Assembly: GCA_951813855.1 (NCBI GenBank)
Contig: OX638380.1
Location: 4,122,518 to 4,186,517, forward strand
DNA length: 64,000 nt
Origin: an uncultured Verrucomicrobiae bacterium
Lineage (GTDB): Bacteria; Verrucomicrobiota; Verrucomicrobiia; Limisphaerales; AAA164-E04
Reading direction: 5' to 3'
This document shows positions 26,103 to 35,327 of this stretch, piece after piece (positions within the stretch are counted from its first letter, which is position 1; each line of letters begins with the position of its first letter). The translations under genes and the position numbers were made by a program. The notes under the pieces are model-generated. The model was not told the origin of the DNA and did no database searches. It saw only the letters and a list, made by a program, of their open reading frames with translations.

Positions 26103-29100
26103 ATGAAGAAGAGAGATATTACGCCACGTGGTCGTCTGGATATAGTTTTGTTGATTCTGATAGGATTGGGGGCGGGTAGTTTTCTAGGCCAGGCCCAGGA
26201 CGAGGGAGTTACCTTGGGCTTCGATTACGATACTTTTTACGAATGGGAAGACGAAGCCGAGGGAGGAGTCGTCGAAGTGCGGCGCACCGGCGACGAGGAT
26301 ATTGAGGTTAGCGTCGATTACGCCGCGACCGAGTATATCGCCCGGGCCGATATCGATTTCGTGCCGCAATCGGGAACCCTGGTTTTCGCTCCGGGAGAAA
26401 CCCTCAAGTCGTTTACGGTGCCGTTCCTCGACGACGGGGAGCCGGAAGGCAGCGAGCCCGTCCTGTTAACCCTGAACAACGCTTCTGGGAACGCCTTTTT
26501 GGGCGAACTGCAATCCGCTCGGTTGAATATCCAAGACAACGAGAATCGGGGATCGCTCATCGATTGGACTTTTCGGGGCGCTTCCGGACCGGGCGATATC
26601 ATCGACGATGTCGTGGCGTTGCCGGACGGCAAGACGCTGGTGATCGGCGAATTCGGGGCCGAGGGAGCGCCGGATTTTCGCCGGGTAGTGAAATTCAACG
26701 CTGATGGCACGCGGGATGAGGCGTTCTCCGCCGAAGCCGTCGTTACCGATTCGATCGTGCGGGTGGCGAAGATTCAGGCCGACGGCAAAATATTGATCGG
26801 AGGCGATTTCACCAGTATCGGCGGTCAAACTTACGGCGGGATTGCGCGCTTGAATGCCGACGGGACTCTCGATCCCGATTTTAACCCCGGAGCGGGCATC
26901 GAGGGGGCCGCTCCTGAGCTTTACGTCATTGCGGTGCAACCGGACGGTAAAATTTTATTGGGGGGAGCGTTCGATACCTACCGGGGTGTCGCCAGTTCCA
27001 AACTGGTCCGGATCAATCCCGACGGGTCGATTGACGATTCGTTTGACTTGGGAGGCGGCATAGCTCCAGAAGATCCCGAAACTGAGCCGTCTTGGATTTC
27101 CGCGATCCTGGTGCAACCGGACGGTAAAATCTTGGTTTCGGGCCGTTTCGTCACGGTCGACGGCGAAGACCGTATCAATATTGCCCGGCTCGACGCCGAC
27201 GGTTCGGTGGACCCGACCTTCCAAGCCGGCGGAGGTACGGTCAATCCCGACAGCAGCGTCGAGGCGATGGCTCGGCAGGCGGACGGAAAAATTCTGGTGG
27301 GCGGCGACTTTTTCGAAATCGAAGGCGTCCTCCGCCACGGCATCGCCCGGCTCGACGCCGACGGCTCGCTGGACGTTTCTTTCGATCCGGGGGAAGGCGT
27401 CGTTCGCGAGGACGCCGACGGAAACGAATACCCCGGGTTGGTCAACCGGATTTTTGTCGATTCGGAGGGGAAGATTTTGCTGACCGGCAGGTTCCGGACC
27501 GTAGACGAATTTACCCGTCCGGGGATCGGTCGCCTGTTAAGTAACGGGAGAATAGATCCTTCGTTCGGTCCCTATTGGGGCACGACCTATCGGGACGACG
27601 CCGGTTACGTCGAGTTTCGTTTCGTGAATGCTGCTGCCGTCCGGGCCGATGGCAAAATCGTCGTCGGTGCGGTTTTCGAGTCGAACGACGGTAGCGTTTA
27701 TTGGAGTCTCAGCCGGCTGCTGGCCCAGAACTCGCTGGCAGGATCGGTGGAGGTGAGTGTCATGTACTCGTACGTGCCGGAGTCGGACGAAACTGCGGAG
27801 GTTGCGGTGATTCGCCGCGGGCCGAGCGACCGACCCATCGAGGTCGACTATGCGATTACCGGACTGACGGCGGCGGACGGTCTGGATTTTACTGGCGGGA
27901 CCGGCCGGCTCGAATTCGCCGAACTGCAAACCGAAAGCTTTGTTTCGATCCCCTTGCTGGCGGACGATTTAGTCGAGGAGGACGAAACTTTCGAAGTGCG
28001 GTTGACCGGAGCTACCACGGGAGTCTCCTTGGGCGACCCGCCGCGGGGGATCGTCTCCTTGGTCGATTCGCTTCGATCGGGGAATCCAGATTTTTCGCTG
28101 ACCCCGGTGTATATGTCGGTGCGTAACTCGAGTGTAGCTTTGCCCCCCGTATCGGATTTCGCGATTCAGGAGGACGGCAAAGTGCTGGTATCCGGGTTTT
28201 TTACTTTTTTCGATGACGGAGAAGAGATCTTCGACCGGCCCGGACTGTTTCGGCTCGAGGCCGACGGAACCCTGGACGAGACCTTCGACCCGCAACCGGT
28301 CGGGGATGAGATAGTAGTCGAGTTTACCCAGATCGGCGTGTTGCCCGACGGAGATTTGGTGGGCGGCCGCCGGTTGCTCCGCAAGTTGGACGATCAGGGA
28401 GGGATCGACGATTCCTTCGTGGTCGATACGAGTTTCGTCAATTCGCTGGCGCCGCTCCCGGACGGCCGGTTGTTGGTGGCTAATTTTTTTACCGATCCGA
28501 ATTCGGGAGAAGAACTCAACGAAGTGTTTCGCGTGCAGAGCGACGGCGACTACGATAACGATTTTCTTCCGCTCTTCATTAATGATTGGGTGATGGAGAT
28601 TACGCCGCTCAAAGACGGCGACGTCGTTTTGGGAGGTTGGTTCAGGCAGGTCGAAGATCGGCCCAGCGGAGGGATCGTCCGGTTGAACGAGGACGGCACT
28701 TTCGACGATGATTTCGATAGCGGCACCGGAATCGACGGCAACGATGCGGTCGTGCTGGCCGTCCTGGAGCAACCGGACGGGAAGTTGTTGCTCGGAGGGC
28801 AATTCACTTCGTACGACGGCATTCAAGCCGGCAATCTGGTGCGCCTCAATCCGGACGGTTCCTACGACGAAACCTTCGAAACCGGATTGGGCTGCAACCT
28901 TTTCGTATCCGACATGGCCTTGCAGGAAGACGGCAAGATTTTGCTCGGCGGCGCGTTCAGCGAATATAACGCCGTCGGGCGGACCGGCTTGGCCCGCATT
29001 AATCCGGATGGCAGTTTGGACGAAACTTTTTCGCCGGAGTTGGAATCCCCGACTTTCGTGCTCGTTTCCGCTCTCGAAATCCAAGCCGACGGCCAGATCT

Positions 29101-29420
29101 GGATCGGGGGAATTTTCGATCGGGTCAACGGGATTTTCCGGAGCGGCGTCACCCGGCTGAACGGCGGGTCAAAGGGCGTGACCGAGCCGCCGGCCACCAC
29201 GCTGCGACTGTTCTTGGATCCTACCGATTTGCTTGAGGACCAGATCATCAATCTGTCGTTCGTTTCGGAGATTGGCCGGGAATACGTGATCGAGGTTTCG
29301 GAAAACCTGACCGACTGGGAAGTCTGGAAGACGTTGACGCCCAATAGCGAACGGATCGCCGTCGACGATCAGATTACGGCTGCCAGGAATCAACGGTTTT
29401 ACCGGTTGTCGTTGCGGTAA
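26103..29420 (+). CDS. Giant secreted delta-60 / Calx-beta repeat protein
   Basis: A 1105-residue protein with a signal peptide (to about residue 32). Order: a Calx-beta domain (about 40-145, 'RADIDFVPQSGTLVFAPGET'), a first array of delta-60 repeats (about 155-555, units such as 'RLNADGTLDPDFNPGAGI' and 'QPDGKILLGGAF'), a second Calx-beta domain (about 565-665), a second delta-60 array (about 680-1025), and a C-terminal domain (about 1035-1105) with 'YVIEVSENLTDWEVWKTL' and final 'RFYRLSLR'. Delta-60 arrays form beta-propellers; Calx-beta domains bind calcium. The C-terminal pattern is common in verrucomicrobial exported proteins. Likely a surface or matrix protein; ligand unknown. Confidence 0.9.
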   Translation: MKKRDITPRGRLDIVLLILIGLGAGSFLGQAQDEGVTLGFDYDTFYEWEDEAEGGVVEVRRTGDEDIEVSVDYAATEYIARADIDFVPQSGTLVFAPGETLKSFTVPFLDDGEPEGSEPVLLTLNNASGNAFLGELQSARLNIQDNENRGSLIDWTFRGASGPGDIIDDVVALPDGKTLVIGEFGAEGAPDFRRVVKFNADGTRDEAFSAEAVVTDSIVRVAKIQADGKILIGGDFTSIGGQTYGGIARLNADGTLDPDFNPGAGIEGAAPELYVIAVQPDGKILLGGAFDTYRGVASSKLVRINPDGSIDDSFDLGGGIAPEDPETEPSWISAILVQPDGKILVSGRFVTVDGEDRINIARLDADGSVDPTFQAGGGTVNPDSSVEAMARQADGKILVGGDFFEIEGVLRHGIARLDADGSLDVSFDPGEGVVREDADGNEYPGLVNRIFVDSEGKILLTGRFRTVDEFTRPGIGRLLSNGRIDPSFGPYWGTTYRDDAGYVEFRFVNAAAVRADGKIVVGAVFESNDGSVYWSLSRLLAQNSLAGSVEVSVMYSYVPESDETAEVAVIRRGPSDRPIEVDYAITGLTAADGLDFTGGTGRLEFAELQTESFVSIPLLADDLVEEDETFEVRLTGATTGVSLGDPPRGIVSLVDSLRSGNPDFSLTPVYMSVRNSSVALPPVSDFAIQEDGKVLVSGFFTFFDDGEEIFDRPGLFRLEADGTLDETFDPQPVGDEIVVEFTQIGVLPDGDLVGGRRLLRKLDDQGGIDDSFVVDTSFVNSLAPLPDGRLLVANFFTDPNSGEELNEVFRVQSDGDYDNDFLPLFINDWVMEITPLKDGDVVLGGWFRQVEDRPSGGIVRLNEDGTFDDDFDSGTGIDGNDAVVLAVLEQPDGKLLLGGQFTSYDGIQAGNLVRLNPDGSYDETFETGLGCNLFVSDMALQEDGKILLGGAFSEYNAVGRTGLARINPDGSLDETFSPELESPTFVLVSALEIQADGQIWIGGIFDRVNGIFRSGVTRLNGGSKGVTEPPATTLRLFLDPTDLLEDQIINLSFVSEIGREYVIEVSENLTDWEVWKTLTPNSERIAVDDQITAARNQRFYRLSLR

Positions 29421-29526
29421 TCGAGCGATGCGCTCCCGCCGGAAAGAAGCGGCGCAACCGCCGCCGAACCGATCTGTTCCCCGCCGCTTACCTCGGAGAA
29501 CGGAAGTCTAACCCGGGACCGACGCC

Positions 29527-31044
29527 TTGACCAACTGGATAATCATTGGAGCGATCCTGGCCTATTTCGGGGCGCTCTATTTGATTTCGCATTACACCGG
29601 TCGGAATTCCGACGATTCCACCTGGTTTCGCGGCAACCGTTCGTCGCCGTGGTATGTGGTGGCTTTCGGCATGCTGGGCACCACGCTCTCCGGCGTGACC
29701 TTCATTTCGGTTCCCGGCAGGGTGGGGGACTGGGCGTTCGCCTATTTGCAATTGACCCTAGGCATGGCGATCGGCTTCGCCGTCATCGCCTTGGTTCTCA
29801 TCCCGCTGTACTACCGGCTCAATCTGACCTCGATTTACGGCTATCTCGGTCGGCGGCTCGGCCCCGATTCCTATTTGACCGGGGCGGGCTTTTTTTTGTT
29901 GTCGCGAGTGATCGGCGCTTCCTTCCGGCTTTATCTGGTCGCGATGGTGTTCGCGTTGATTCTCGAGCGCATGGGATTTCAGGTGCCTTTTGCCGTGCCG
30001 GTGGCGATCTCCATCGCCTTGATCTACCTTTACACTCGCCGCGGCGGCATCAAAACCGTGATCTGGACCGACACCTTGCAGACGGCCTTCTTGTTGACGG
30101 CCGCCTTGTTGACGGTTTGGTGGATCATTCGGGAACTCGATTTTTCCGCCGCCGAGCTCTGGACGGTCATGAGCGAAAGTTCCCGCACCGACTTTTGGTT
30201 CGTCGATTGGGGAAATAAAGATCATTGGTTTAAAGCCTTGGTTGGCGGCGCGTTTCTGGCGATCGCGATGAGCGGTTTGGATCAGGATATCATGCAAAAA
30301 AACCTGACTTGCCGCACGGTGACCGACTCGCAAAAAAATCTGAGTTGGTTCTGCGTCTTCATGGTATTGGCCAACGTGTTGTTTTTGACGCTCGGGTTTT
30401 TGCTTTATCAGTACGGCGAGGCGAAAGGTCTGGTGTCGATGACCGAAGTGGACGGTCAATCGAAATTGAGGATTCTCGACGCCGTGACCGGCGAATGGAC
30501 CGAACGCAAGACCGACGAACTGTATCCTGTGCTTGCGCTGGATCACTTGGGTTGGTTGGTCGCGCTGACCTTTATTCTGGGGCTGGTCGCGGCGGCCTAC
30601 TCGAGCGCCGACTCGGCACTTACCGCTTTGACTACGTCGTTTTGTGTGGATTTTTTGAAGTTCGGCTCCCGTCAGCGGCCGGAGGGCGAGCGAACCCGGA
30701 TCCGGGGTTGGGTGCAACTCGGATTCGCCGGTTTGTTGTTCCTGGTGATCGTCCTGTTCGAGCTCATCGGGAACCGGGCGGTGATCAACGCGATTTTCAA
30801 AATCGCTCAGTATACCTACGGTCCGCTGTTGGGATTGTTCGCTTTCGGATTGTTGAGTTCCCGCCGGGTCGTGGATAAGTGGACCCCGTTGATTTGCGTT
30901 TTGGCTCCCGGTTTGAGTTGGGTAGCCGATTACTGCTTTTCGTTCGGTTATTTTATCTTGCCGTTCAATGGGGCGTTGACCTTCGCAGGCCTGTGGTTGA
31001 TTTCGCGGGCTCCGGAGGCGGCACCCGAGGCACCCGCCGATTGA
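29527..31044 (+). CDS. Sodium:solute symporter (SSS/SLC5 family)
   Basis: A 505-residue integral membrane protein with about 13 hydrophobic segments, starting at TTG 29527 (no closer ATG). SSS hallmarks: 'FRGNRSSPWYVVAFGMLGTTLSGVTF' near the N-terminus (given as a region, residues about 35-60), 'GYLGRRLG', 'SRVIGASFRLYLVA', 'KTVIWTDTLQTAFLL', 'AIAMSGLDQDIMQKNLTCR' and 'LGLVAAAYSSADSALTAL' with the sodium-site serines. It imports a solute with sodium; the substrate (sugar, sialic acid or similar) cannot be read. A clear gap of 106 bases follows the delta-60 gene. Confidence 0.9.
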   Translation: MTNWIIIGAILAYFGALYLISHYTGRNSDDSTWFRGNRSSPWYVVAFGMLGTTLSGVTFISVPGRVGDWAFAYLQLTLGMAIGFAVIALVLIPLYYRLNLTSIYGYLGRRLGPDSYLTGAGFFLLSRVIGASFRLYLVAMVFALILERMGFQVPFAVPVAISIALIYLYTRRGGIKTVIWTDTLQTAFLLTAALLTVWWIIRELDFSAAELWTVMSESSRTDFWFVDWGNKDHWFKALVGGAFLAIAMSGLDQDIMQKNLTCRTVTDSQKNLSWFCVFMVLANVLFLTLGFLLYQYGEAKGLVSMTEVDGQSKLRILDAVTGEWTERKTDELYPVLALDHLGWLVALTFILGLVAAAYSSADSALTALTTSFCVDFLKFGSRQRPEGERTRIRGWVQLGFAGLLFLVIVLFELIGNRAVINAIFKIAQYTYGPLLGLFAFGLLSSRRVVDKWTPLICVLAPGLSWVADYCFSFGYFILPFNGALTFAGLWLISRAPEAAPEAPAD

Positions 31045-31057
31045 GCGGCTACGTACT

Positions 31058-31684
31058 TTAGAACGCGGGGAGATCGGTGGCGATTTCGATGTCTTCGGGT
31101 TGGACGTCGAGGCATTCGTCCTGATCTTCCCATACCACGGCGGTGAAATGAGGCAGAAACGCCGGCAGTATTTCCGTAGCCATTTGATGCAGCAACCGCT
31201 CCGCGGTCTTGGCGGCGTCTTCCAAGAGTCGGGGGTAATCGTCGGCTTCGCTGACCTTGCGTTCCGACCAATGGGCGATCGCATGGACTCGATCGTAGCG
31301 GGTAGCCCAATCTTTGACGGGAGCCTGCAATTCGGACGGTAGTTCGTCGAAGTACACGGCCGTTTCGCCGCAATGTTCGCAAAGCAGCCCCGCATCCAAC
31401 ACGTCCCGGTTGAATTGGGGCAACAACGGAGCGACGCAGCATTGAGAACTGCGATAATCGTTAGGGATGGTGATGAGGCGCTTTTGCCACATTTCCCGGC
31501 TGTTGGCTACTTGGGAAGCCAAGCGGTAGGCTCCGAGCAAGGGATGAGAGAGCCGCCAAGCCTGTCCGCGAAACTGGCAAAGGGTCTGAACTACCCAACG
31601 GCCCAGGGTCAGATCGTCCCATTGCTCGAAAACCCGGCCGTACTCTCTCCAAAGCCGGTCGGGATTGGCGTTATAAACGGACAT
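31058..31684 (-). CDS. Conserved-looking hypothetical protein downstream of hisC
   Basis: A 208-residue soluble protein with no signal peptide. It is mostly helical, with Trp-rich helices at the N-terminus ('DRLWREYGRVFEQWDDLTLGRW') and a 'CEHCGE' motif near residue 100 preceded by 'SSQCC' at about 80. The four cysteines could form a zinc site. The C-terminus is acidic. I do not recognise it. Codon use matches the neighbours and it begins 33 bases after hisC ends, so it is probably a real gene of the same transcript. No histidine-pathway role can be inferred from sequence. Confidence 0.7.
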   Translation of the reverse strand: MSVYNANPDRLWREYGRVFEQWDDLTLGRWVVQTLCQFRGQAWRLSHPLLGAYRLASQVANSREMWQKRLITIPNDYRSSQCCVAPLLPQFNRDVLDAGLLCEHCGETAVYFDELPSELQAPVKDWATRYDRVHAIAHWSERKVSEADDYPRLLEDAAKTAERLLHQMATEILPAFLPHFTAVVWEDQDECLDVQPEDIEIATDLPAF

Positions 31685-31717
31685 TTTCCGGGAAGGCTAA
31701 AGCGATTCGAAGGAAGT

Positions 31718-32845
31718 TCAATGTTTTCTCCCTTGGGTTCGAGCCGCCAGCAGTCGTCGCGCGATTTCGCTGACACGAAGATTTTGTTCGGGCGTGCCGA
31801 TCGTGATGCGAAGGTAGTTTTTGACCGCGGCGCCGGTGAAATGCCGTACTAAGATTCCGGCTCGCCGGAATTCTTCGTGCCAGGCCTGAGCGTCGCCCGA
31901 ACGAGCCGGCGGAGCGGCGAGCAGAAAATTGGCGGCGCTGGGAACCACCCGGAATCCGAGCTGCTCCAGCTCCTTCGCCAGCCGTTCCCGCTGTTCGACG
32001 ACTTTGCGAATATTTTCCCGGTACCAGGGGAGATCGTCCAAGGTGGCGCCGGCGGCGATTTGACCCAAGCCGTTGACGTTGTAACTGTCCCGCAGGCGAT
32101 GCAGAGCCTGGATCAGCGATTCGGGCCCGACGAAATAACCGACGCGCTGGAAACAGAGCGACCAGGCCTTGGAAAAAGTGCGTGAGACGATGACGTGGTC
32201 GAATTCCTGGACCAGGGAAAGGGCGTTCTCCGGAGCGAATTCGGCATAGGCCTCGTCCAGCACGGTGACGCCTTGAACGGTTTGACACAGCTTTCTTAAT
32301 TCGCTGGTCCGGTACCGCCGTCCGCTGGGGGCGTTGGGCGTCGTCACGAAATTCAGCGCCGCCTTCGGGAGCCAACCGCGCTGCGCCAGCCGCGCTGCCG
32401 GAGGGATGCCGAAACTTCGGGTCAGCGGCACTTCTTTGTTCCGGGCCCCGTGAATGGCCGCCAATACGGGATAAAGAGAGTAGCTGGGCGTAAAGTATTG
32501 GATGGTTTGCCGCTCCCGGTTTCCTCTGGGCGAGGCCGGTTCCACGAAGGCGCGGGTCGCCAAGGCCAGTAATTCGTCGGAGCCGTTGCCGACGATGACG
32601 TTATCGGGGGAGCAGTCGTGCAACGCCGCGATTTTTTTTCGCAGCGGTTCGGCAGTGGGATGAGGGTAGAGCCGGAGTCGATCGTCGACGGCATCCTTCA
32701 CGGCCCGGAGAACTTGAGGCGAGGGGCCATAGGGATTTTCGTTGGTGTTGAGTTTGATCAGGTTCGCGTCCTCGGGTTGTTCGCCCGGGGTGTAGGGTTC
32801 CAAGGTCTGGACATGGGGGCGAATCAGATCGAGGCGAGGCGGCAT
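31718..32845 (-). CDS. hisC: Histidinol-phosphate aminotransferase
   Basis: A 375-residue PLP enzyme (class II aminotransferase) for the imidazole acetol-phosphate step of histidine synthesis. Signatures: 'IKLNTNENPYGPSPQVL', 'VIVGNGSDELLALATRAF', 'FVTTPNAPSGRR', 'TVLDEAYAEFA' and the PLP-binding lysine in 'VSRTFSKAWSLCFQRVGYFVG', followed by 'LRITIGTPEQN'. Position 15 bases after hisD supports hisC over other family members such as CobD. Confidence 0.94.
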   Translation of the reverse strand: MPPRLDLIRPHVQTLEPYTPGEQPEDANLIKLNTNENPYGPSPQVLRAVKDAVDDRLRLYPHPTAEPLRKKIAALHDCSPDNVIVGNGSDELLALATRAFVEPASPRGNRERQTIQYFTPSYSLYPVLAAIHGARNKEVPLTRSFGIPPAARLAQRGWLPKAALNFVTTPNAPSGRRYRTSELRKLCQTVQGVTVLDEAYAEFAPENALSLVQEFDHVIVSRTFSKAWSLCFQRVGYFVGPESLIQALHRLRDSYNVNGLGQIAAGATLDDLPWYRENIRKVVEQRERLAKELEQLGFRVVPSAANFLLAAPPARSGDAQAWHEEFRRAGILVRHFTGAAVKNYLRITIGTPEQNLRVSEIARRLLAARTQGRKH

Positions 32846-32860
32846 GGCGGTCTTGCGGCG

Positions 32861-34150
32861 TCAGACTAACCGCACGGCGGCGGAACGGGCGTGCGCGTCC
32901 AGGCCTTCCAGTTCCGCCAGGGCGGAGAGGCTCGGCCAAGCTTTTTTGAGCGACAACGCCTGGTATTTCAGGACGCTGGTTCGGCGTTGAAATTGGTCGA
33001 CCGTCAGTCCCGAAAACCCGTGCCCGGCGCCGCCGGTCGGCAGGACGTGACTGGGTCCGGCGACATAATCGCCTAAGACGGTCGGGGTGTGGTGGCCCAG
33101 AAGCAGGGCGCCGGCCGTGCGGATTTTCCGGGCAACTTCCTGCGGCCGGCGCGTCATGAGCTGACAATGCTCCGGGGCAAACCGATTGGCGATATCGATG
33201 GCCGTGGCCAAGTCCGTCACGTGCAGGCCCCAGCCGTTGCGGCTCAATGCGGCCTGTATCTGCGCGGCCCGGCTTCGTTGGGGCATTTGGGTTTGGACGG
33301 CCTCGAGGGTATTCTGAAGCAGCCGTTCGGAAGTCGTGAGCAAGACCGCCCGCTCGTGGCCGGAACCGTGTTCGGCTTGGGCCAATAGATCGGCGGCTAC
33401 CCATTCCGGCCGGGCGGTTTCGTCGGCGACGATCAACACTTCGCTGGGTCCCGGAAGCAGGTCGATAGCGGCTTGCCCGAAGACGAGGCGTTTGGCGGCG
33501 ACGACATAGGCGTTGCCGGGGCCGAAGAGTTTGTCGGCCGGGCGAATCGTCTCGGTGCCGTAGGCCATGGCGGCGATCGCCTGAGCGCCGCCGATTCGAT
33601 AAATCTCCGTGGCGCCGGCGTAATCGAGGGCGTGAAGCAAATGGGCGTCGACTTGGCCTTCGGCGTTGCAAGGCGTGCAGGCCACGATTTCGGGACATCC
33701 GGCGACATTGGCTAAGACGACGGTCATCAGGGCCGTCGAAATCAGGGGGGCGGTTCCTCCCGGGATATAAATGCCGACCCGGTGAAGAGGATCGTATTTT
33801 TCGCCGACGACGGCACCGTGACGGTTCTTGATTTGCCAGTTCCGGCGCTGGGAAGCTCGGCTGAACATTCGAATGTTTTCGGTAACTTCCCGAATCGTCT
33901 TGCTGATTTGCGGGCGGCTGCGGCGGGCGGTTCGGAGTTCGGTTGTGGCGACCGGCAAACCGGCGGCGGTCAAGGCGGCGCCGTCGTATTTTCGGGTGAG
34001 CTGGATCAGGGCTTGATCTCCGTCTTTTCTGACTTGGCGAACGATGCGGGCGACGGTTTTTTCGATATCCTCCGCGAACAGGCTCGAAGCTTGCAGCATG
34101 TGGTCCACCCGTTCTTCGAAATCCTGGTCCCGTTGGTAATGGACGTTCAT
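32861..34150 (-). CDS. hisD: Histidinol dehydrogenase
   Basis: A 429-residue zinc enzyme oxidising histidinol to histidine in two NAD-dependent steps. Motifs: 'VGIYIPGGTAPLISTALM', 'IYRIGGAQAIAAMAYGTETI', 'KLFGPGNAYVVAAKR', 'DLLPGPSEVLIVADETA', 'AEHGSGHERAVLLTT', 'APEHCQLMTR', and 'SHVLPTGG' near the C-terminus. Length is standard. First gene of a minus-strand his pair; divergent from the hldD-like gene with a 144-base shared region. Confidence 0.97.
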   Translation of the reverse strand: MNVHYQRDQDFEERVDHMLQASSLFAEDIEKTVARIVRQVRKDGDQALIQLTRKYDGAALTAAGLPVATTELRTARRSRPQISKTIREVTENIRMFSRASQRRNWQIKNRHGAVVGEKYDPLHRVGIYIPGGTAPLISTALMTVVLANVAGCPEIVACTPCNAEGQVDAHLLHALDYAGATEIYRIGGAQAIAAMAYGTETIRPADKLFGPGNAYVVAAKRLVFGQAAIDLLPGPSEVLIVADETARPEWVAADLLAQAEHGSGHERAVLLTTSERLLQNTLEAVQTQMPQRSRAAQIQAALSRNGWGLHVTDLATAIDIANRFAPEHCQLMTRRPQEVARKIRTAGALLLGHHTPTVLGDYVAGPSHVLPTGGAGHGFSGLTVDQFQRRTSVLKYQALSLKKAWPSLSALAELEGLDAHARSAAVRLV

Positions 34151-34294
34151 GTGCCGGGCAGTTTAATCCACGCGGCGATCGGAAGGCAATTGGCAACTGG
34201 AACGGGTTTCCCCGCCAGGCTGAGATCCCGGCGCCCCGGTTCCGCTTGGAAAGTCGAACCGGATGATTTAGGCTCGGTTCCGTTAACGGCCGCG

Positions 34295-35224
34295 ATGAAT
34301 AATTTTTTGGTGACGGGAGGGGCGGGATTTATCGGCTCGAACCTGGTGCTGGCCTTGCAGGCAAGGTATCCTGACAGCCAGATCGTCGTGATCGACGATT
34401 TTCGCTCCGGGGATTTTTCCCGGTTGAACGGGTTCGCCGGCGATCTCGTGGCCGCCAATCTGGCGCGCCTCGACCTGAACGAACGATTCGGTGAAACGGC
34501 TTTCGATGCCGTTTTTCATCAGGCTTCCGTCACCGATACGAGAGTCGACGATCAGTTCGCTTTGATTCACGACAACGTCGAAGGATTCCGTCGGGTGTTG
34601 GACTATGCCGAGCTGCGGCGCGTCCCGGTCGTCTACGCCTCTTCGGCTTCGGTCTACGGCATCGGGCAAACGCAAGCGATCGAGGAGGGGACGCCGCCCG
34701 AGCCGGCCAACGCCTATGCTTTCAGCAAGGTGCAGCTGGATAATCTGGCTCGGATTCGCTCGTACCGCTCCCCGGAATGGCGGGTGGTCGGCGTTCGTTG
34801 CTTCAATGCCTACGGCCCCGGAGAATCCCACAAAGGCCCCATGGCCAGCATGATTTACCAACTCTACCGGCAGATGATCGCCGGGCGCCGTCCCCGGATT
34901 TTCCCCGACGGCGAACAACGGCGGGATTTCGTGTTTATCGAGGACGTGGTGGCGCTGACGATCCAGGCGTTGCAAGCTCCCGAGAGCCGGGTGTATAATT
35001 GCGGCAGCGGGGAATCCATATCGTTCAACGAGATTATCGCCGTGCTGAACGAATCGCTGGGCGTAAGCTTGGCTTCGGAATTTATCGATAATCCCTATCC
35101 CTTTTTTCAACCGTACACCGAGGCGGATCTGACGCTTTCGCGTTTGCAACTCGGCTACGAGCCGACTTGGAGCCCGCAGCGGGGAATCCGGGAATACGTG
35201 AAGCGGCTGCAGAATCAGGGCTAA
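34295..35224 (+). CDS. hldD: ADP-L-glycero-D-manno-heptose-6-epimerase (HldD/RfaD-like)
   Basis: A 309-residue short-chain epimerase. The open frame extends 171 codons upstream, but that part is antisense to hisD; the ATG at 34295 gives the family N-terminus. Rossmann glycines G8-x2-G11-x2-G14 ('VTGGAGFIG'), active-site 'YASSASVYG' and 'NAYAFSKVQ' (Y-x3-K), and the HldD-specific 'VRCFNAYGPGESHKGPMASM' and 'RRDFVFIEDVV' are present. It inverts C6 of ADP-heptose for lipopolysaccharide inner core. Length and the HKG-MAS block favour HldD over generic GalE-type epimerases. Confidence 0.88.
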   Translation: MNNFLVTGGAGFIGSNLVLALQARYPDSQIVVIDDFRSGDFSRLNGFAGDLVAANLARLDLNERFGETAFDAVFHQASVTDTRVDDQFALIHDNVEGFRRVLDYAELRRVPVVYASSASVYGIGQTQAIEEGTPPEPANAYAFSKVQLDNLARIRSYRSPEWRVVGVRCFNAYGPGESHKGPMASMIYQLYRQMIAGRRPRIFPDGEQRRDFVFIEDVVALTIQALQAPESRVYNCGSGESISFNEIIAVLNESLGVSLASEFIDNPYPFFQPYTEADLTLSRLQLGYEPTWSPQRGIREYVKRLQNQG

Positions 35225-35327
35225 CCGCCAGAATGAACTTGTCGCCGGCGCGCGGCAGCCCGAGTGCCGGGTGGCGAAGCCAAACCGTAACGTTGGCAGG
35301 CGGCGAATACGCCCGAAGAATAGACGC

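Noticed and set aside
29758..31395. 545-codon minus-strand frame antisense to the symporter
   Set aside because: Low-complexity Arg/Gln/Pro content with no domain. The plus-strand symporter explains the sequence; high GC creates long antisense frames.
33782..34294. Upstream extension of the hldD frame
   Set aside because: It is antisense to hisD and has no epimerase homology; the Rossmann N-terminus begins at 34295.
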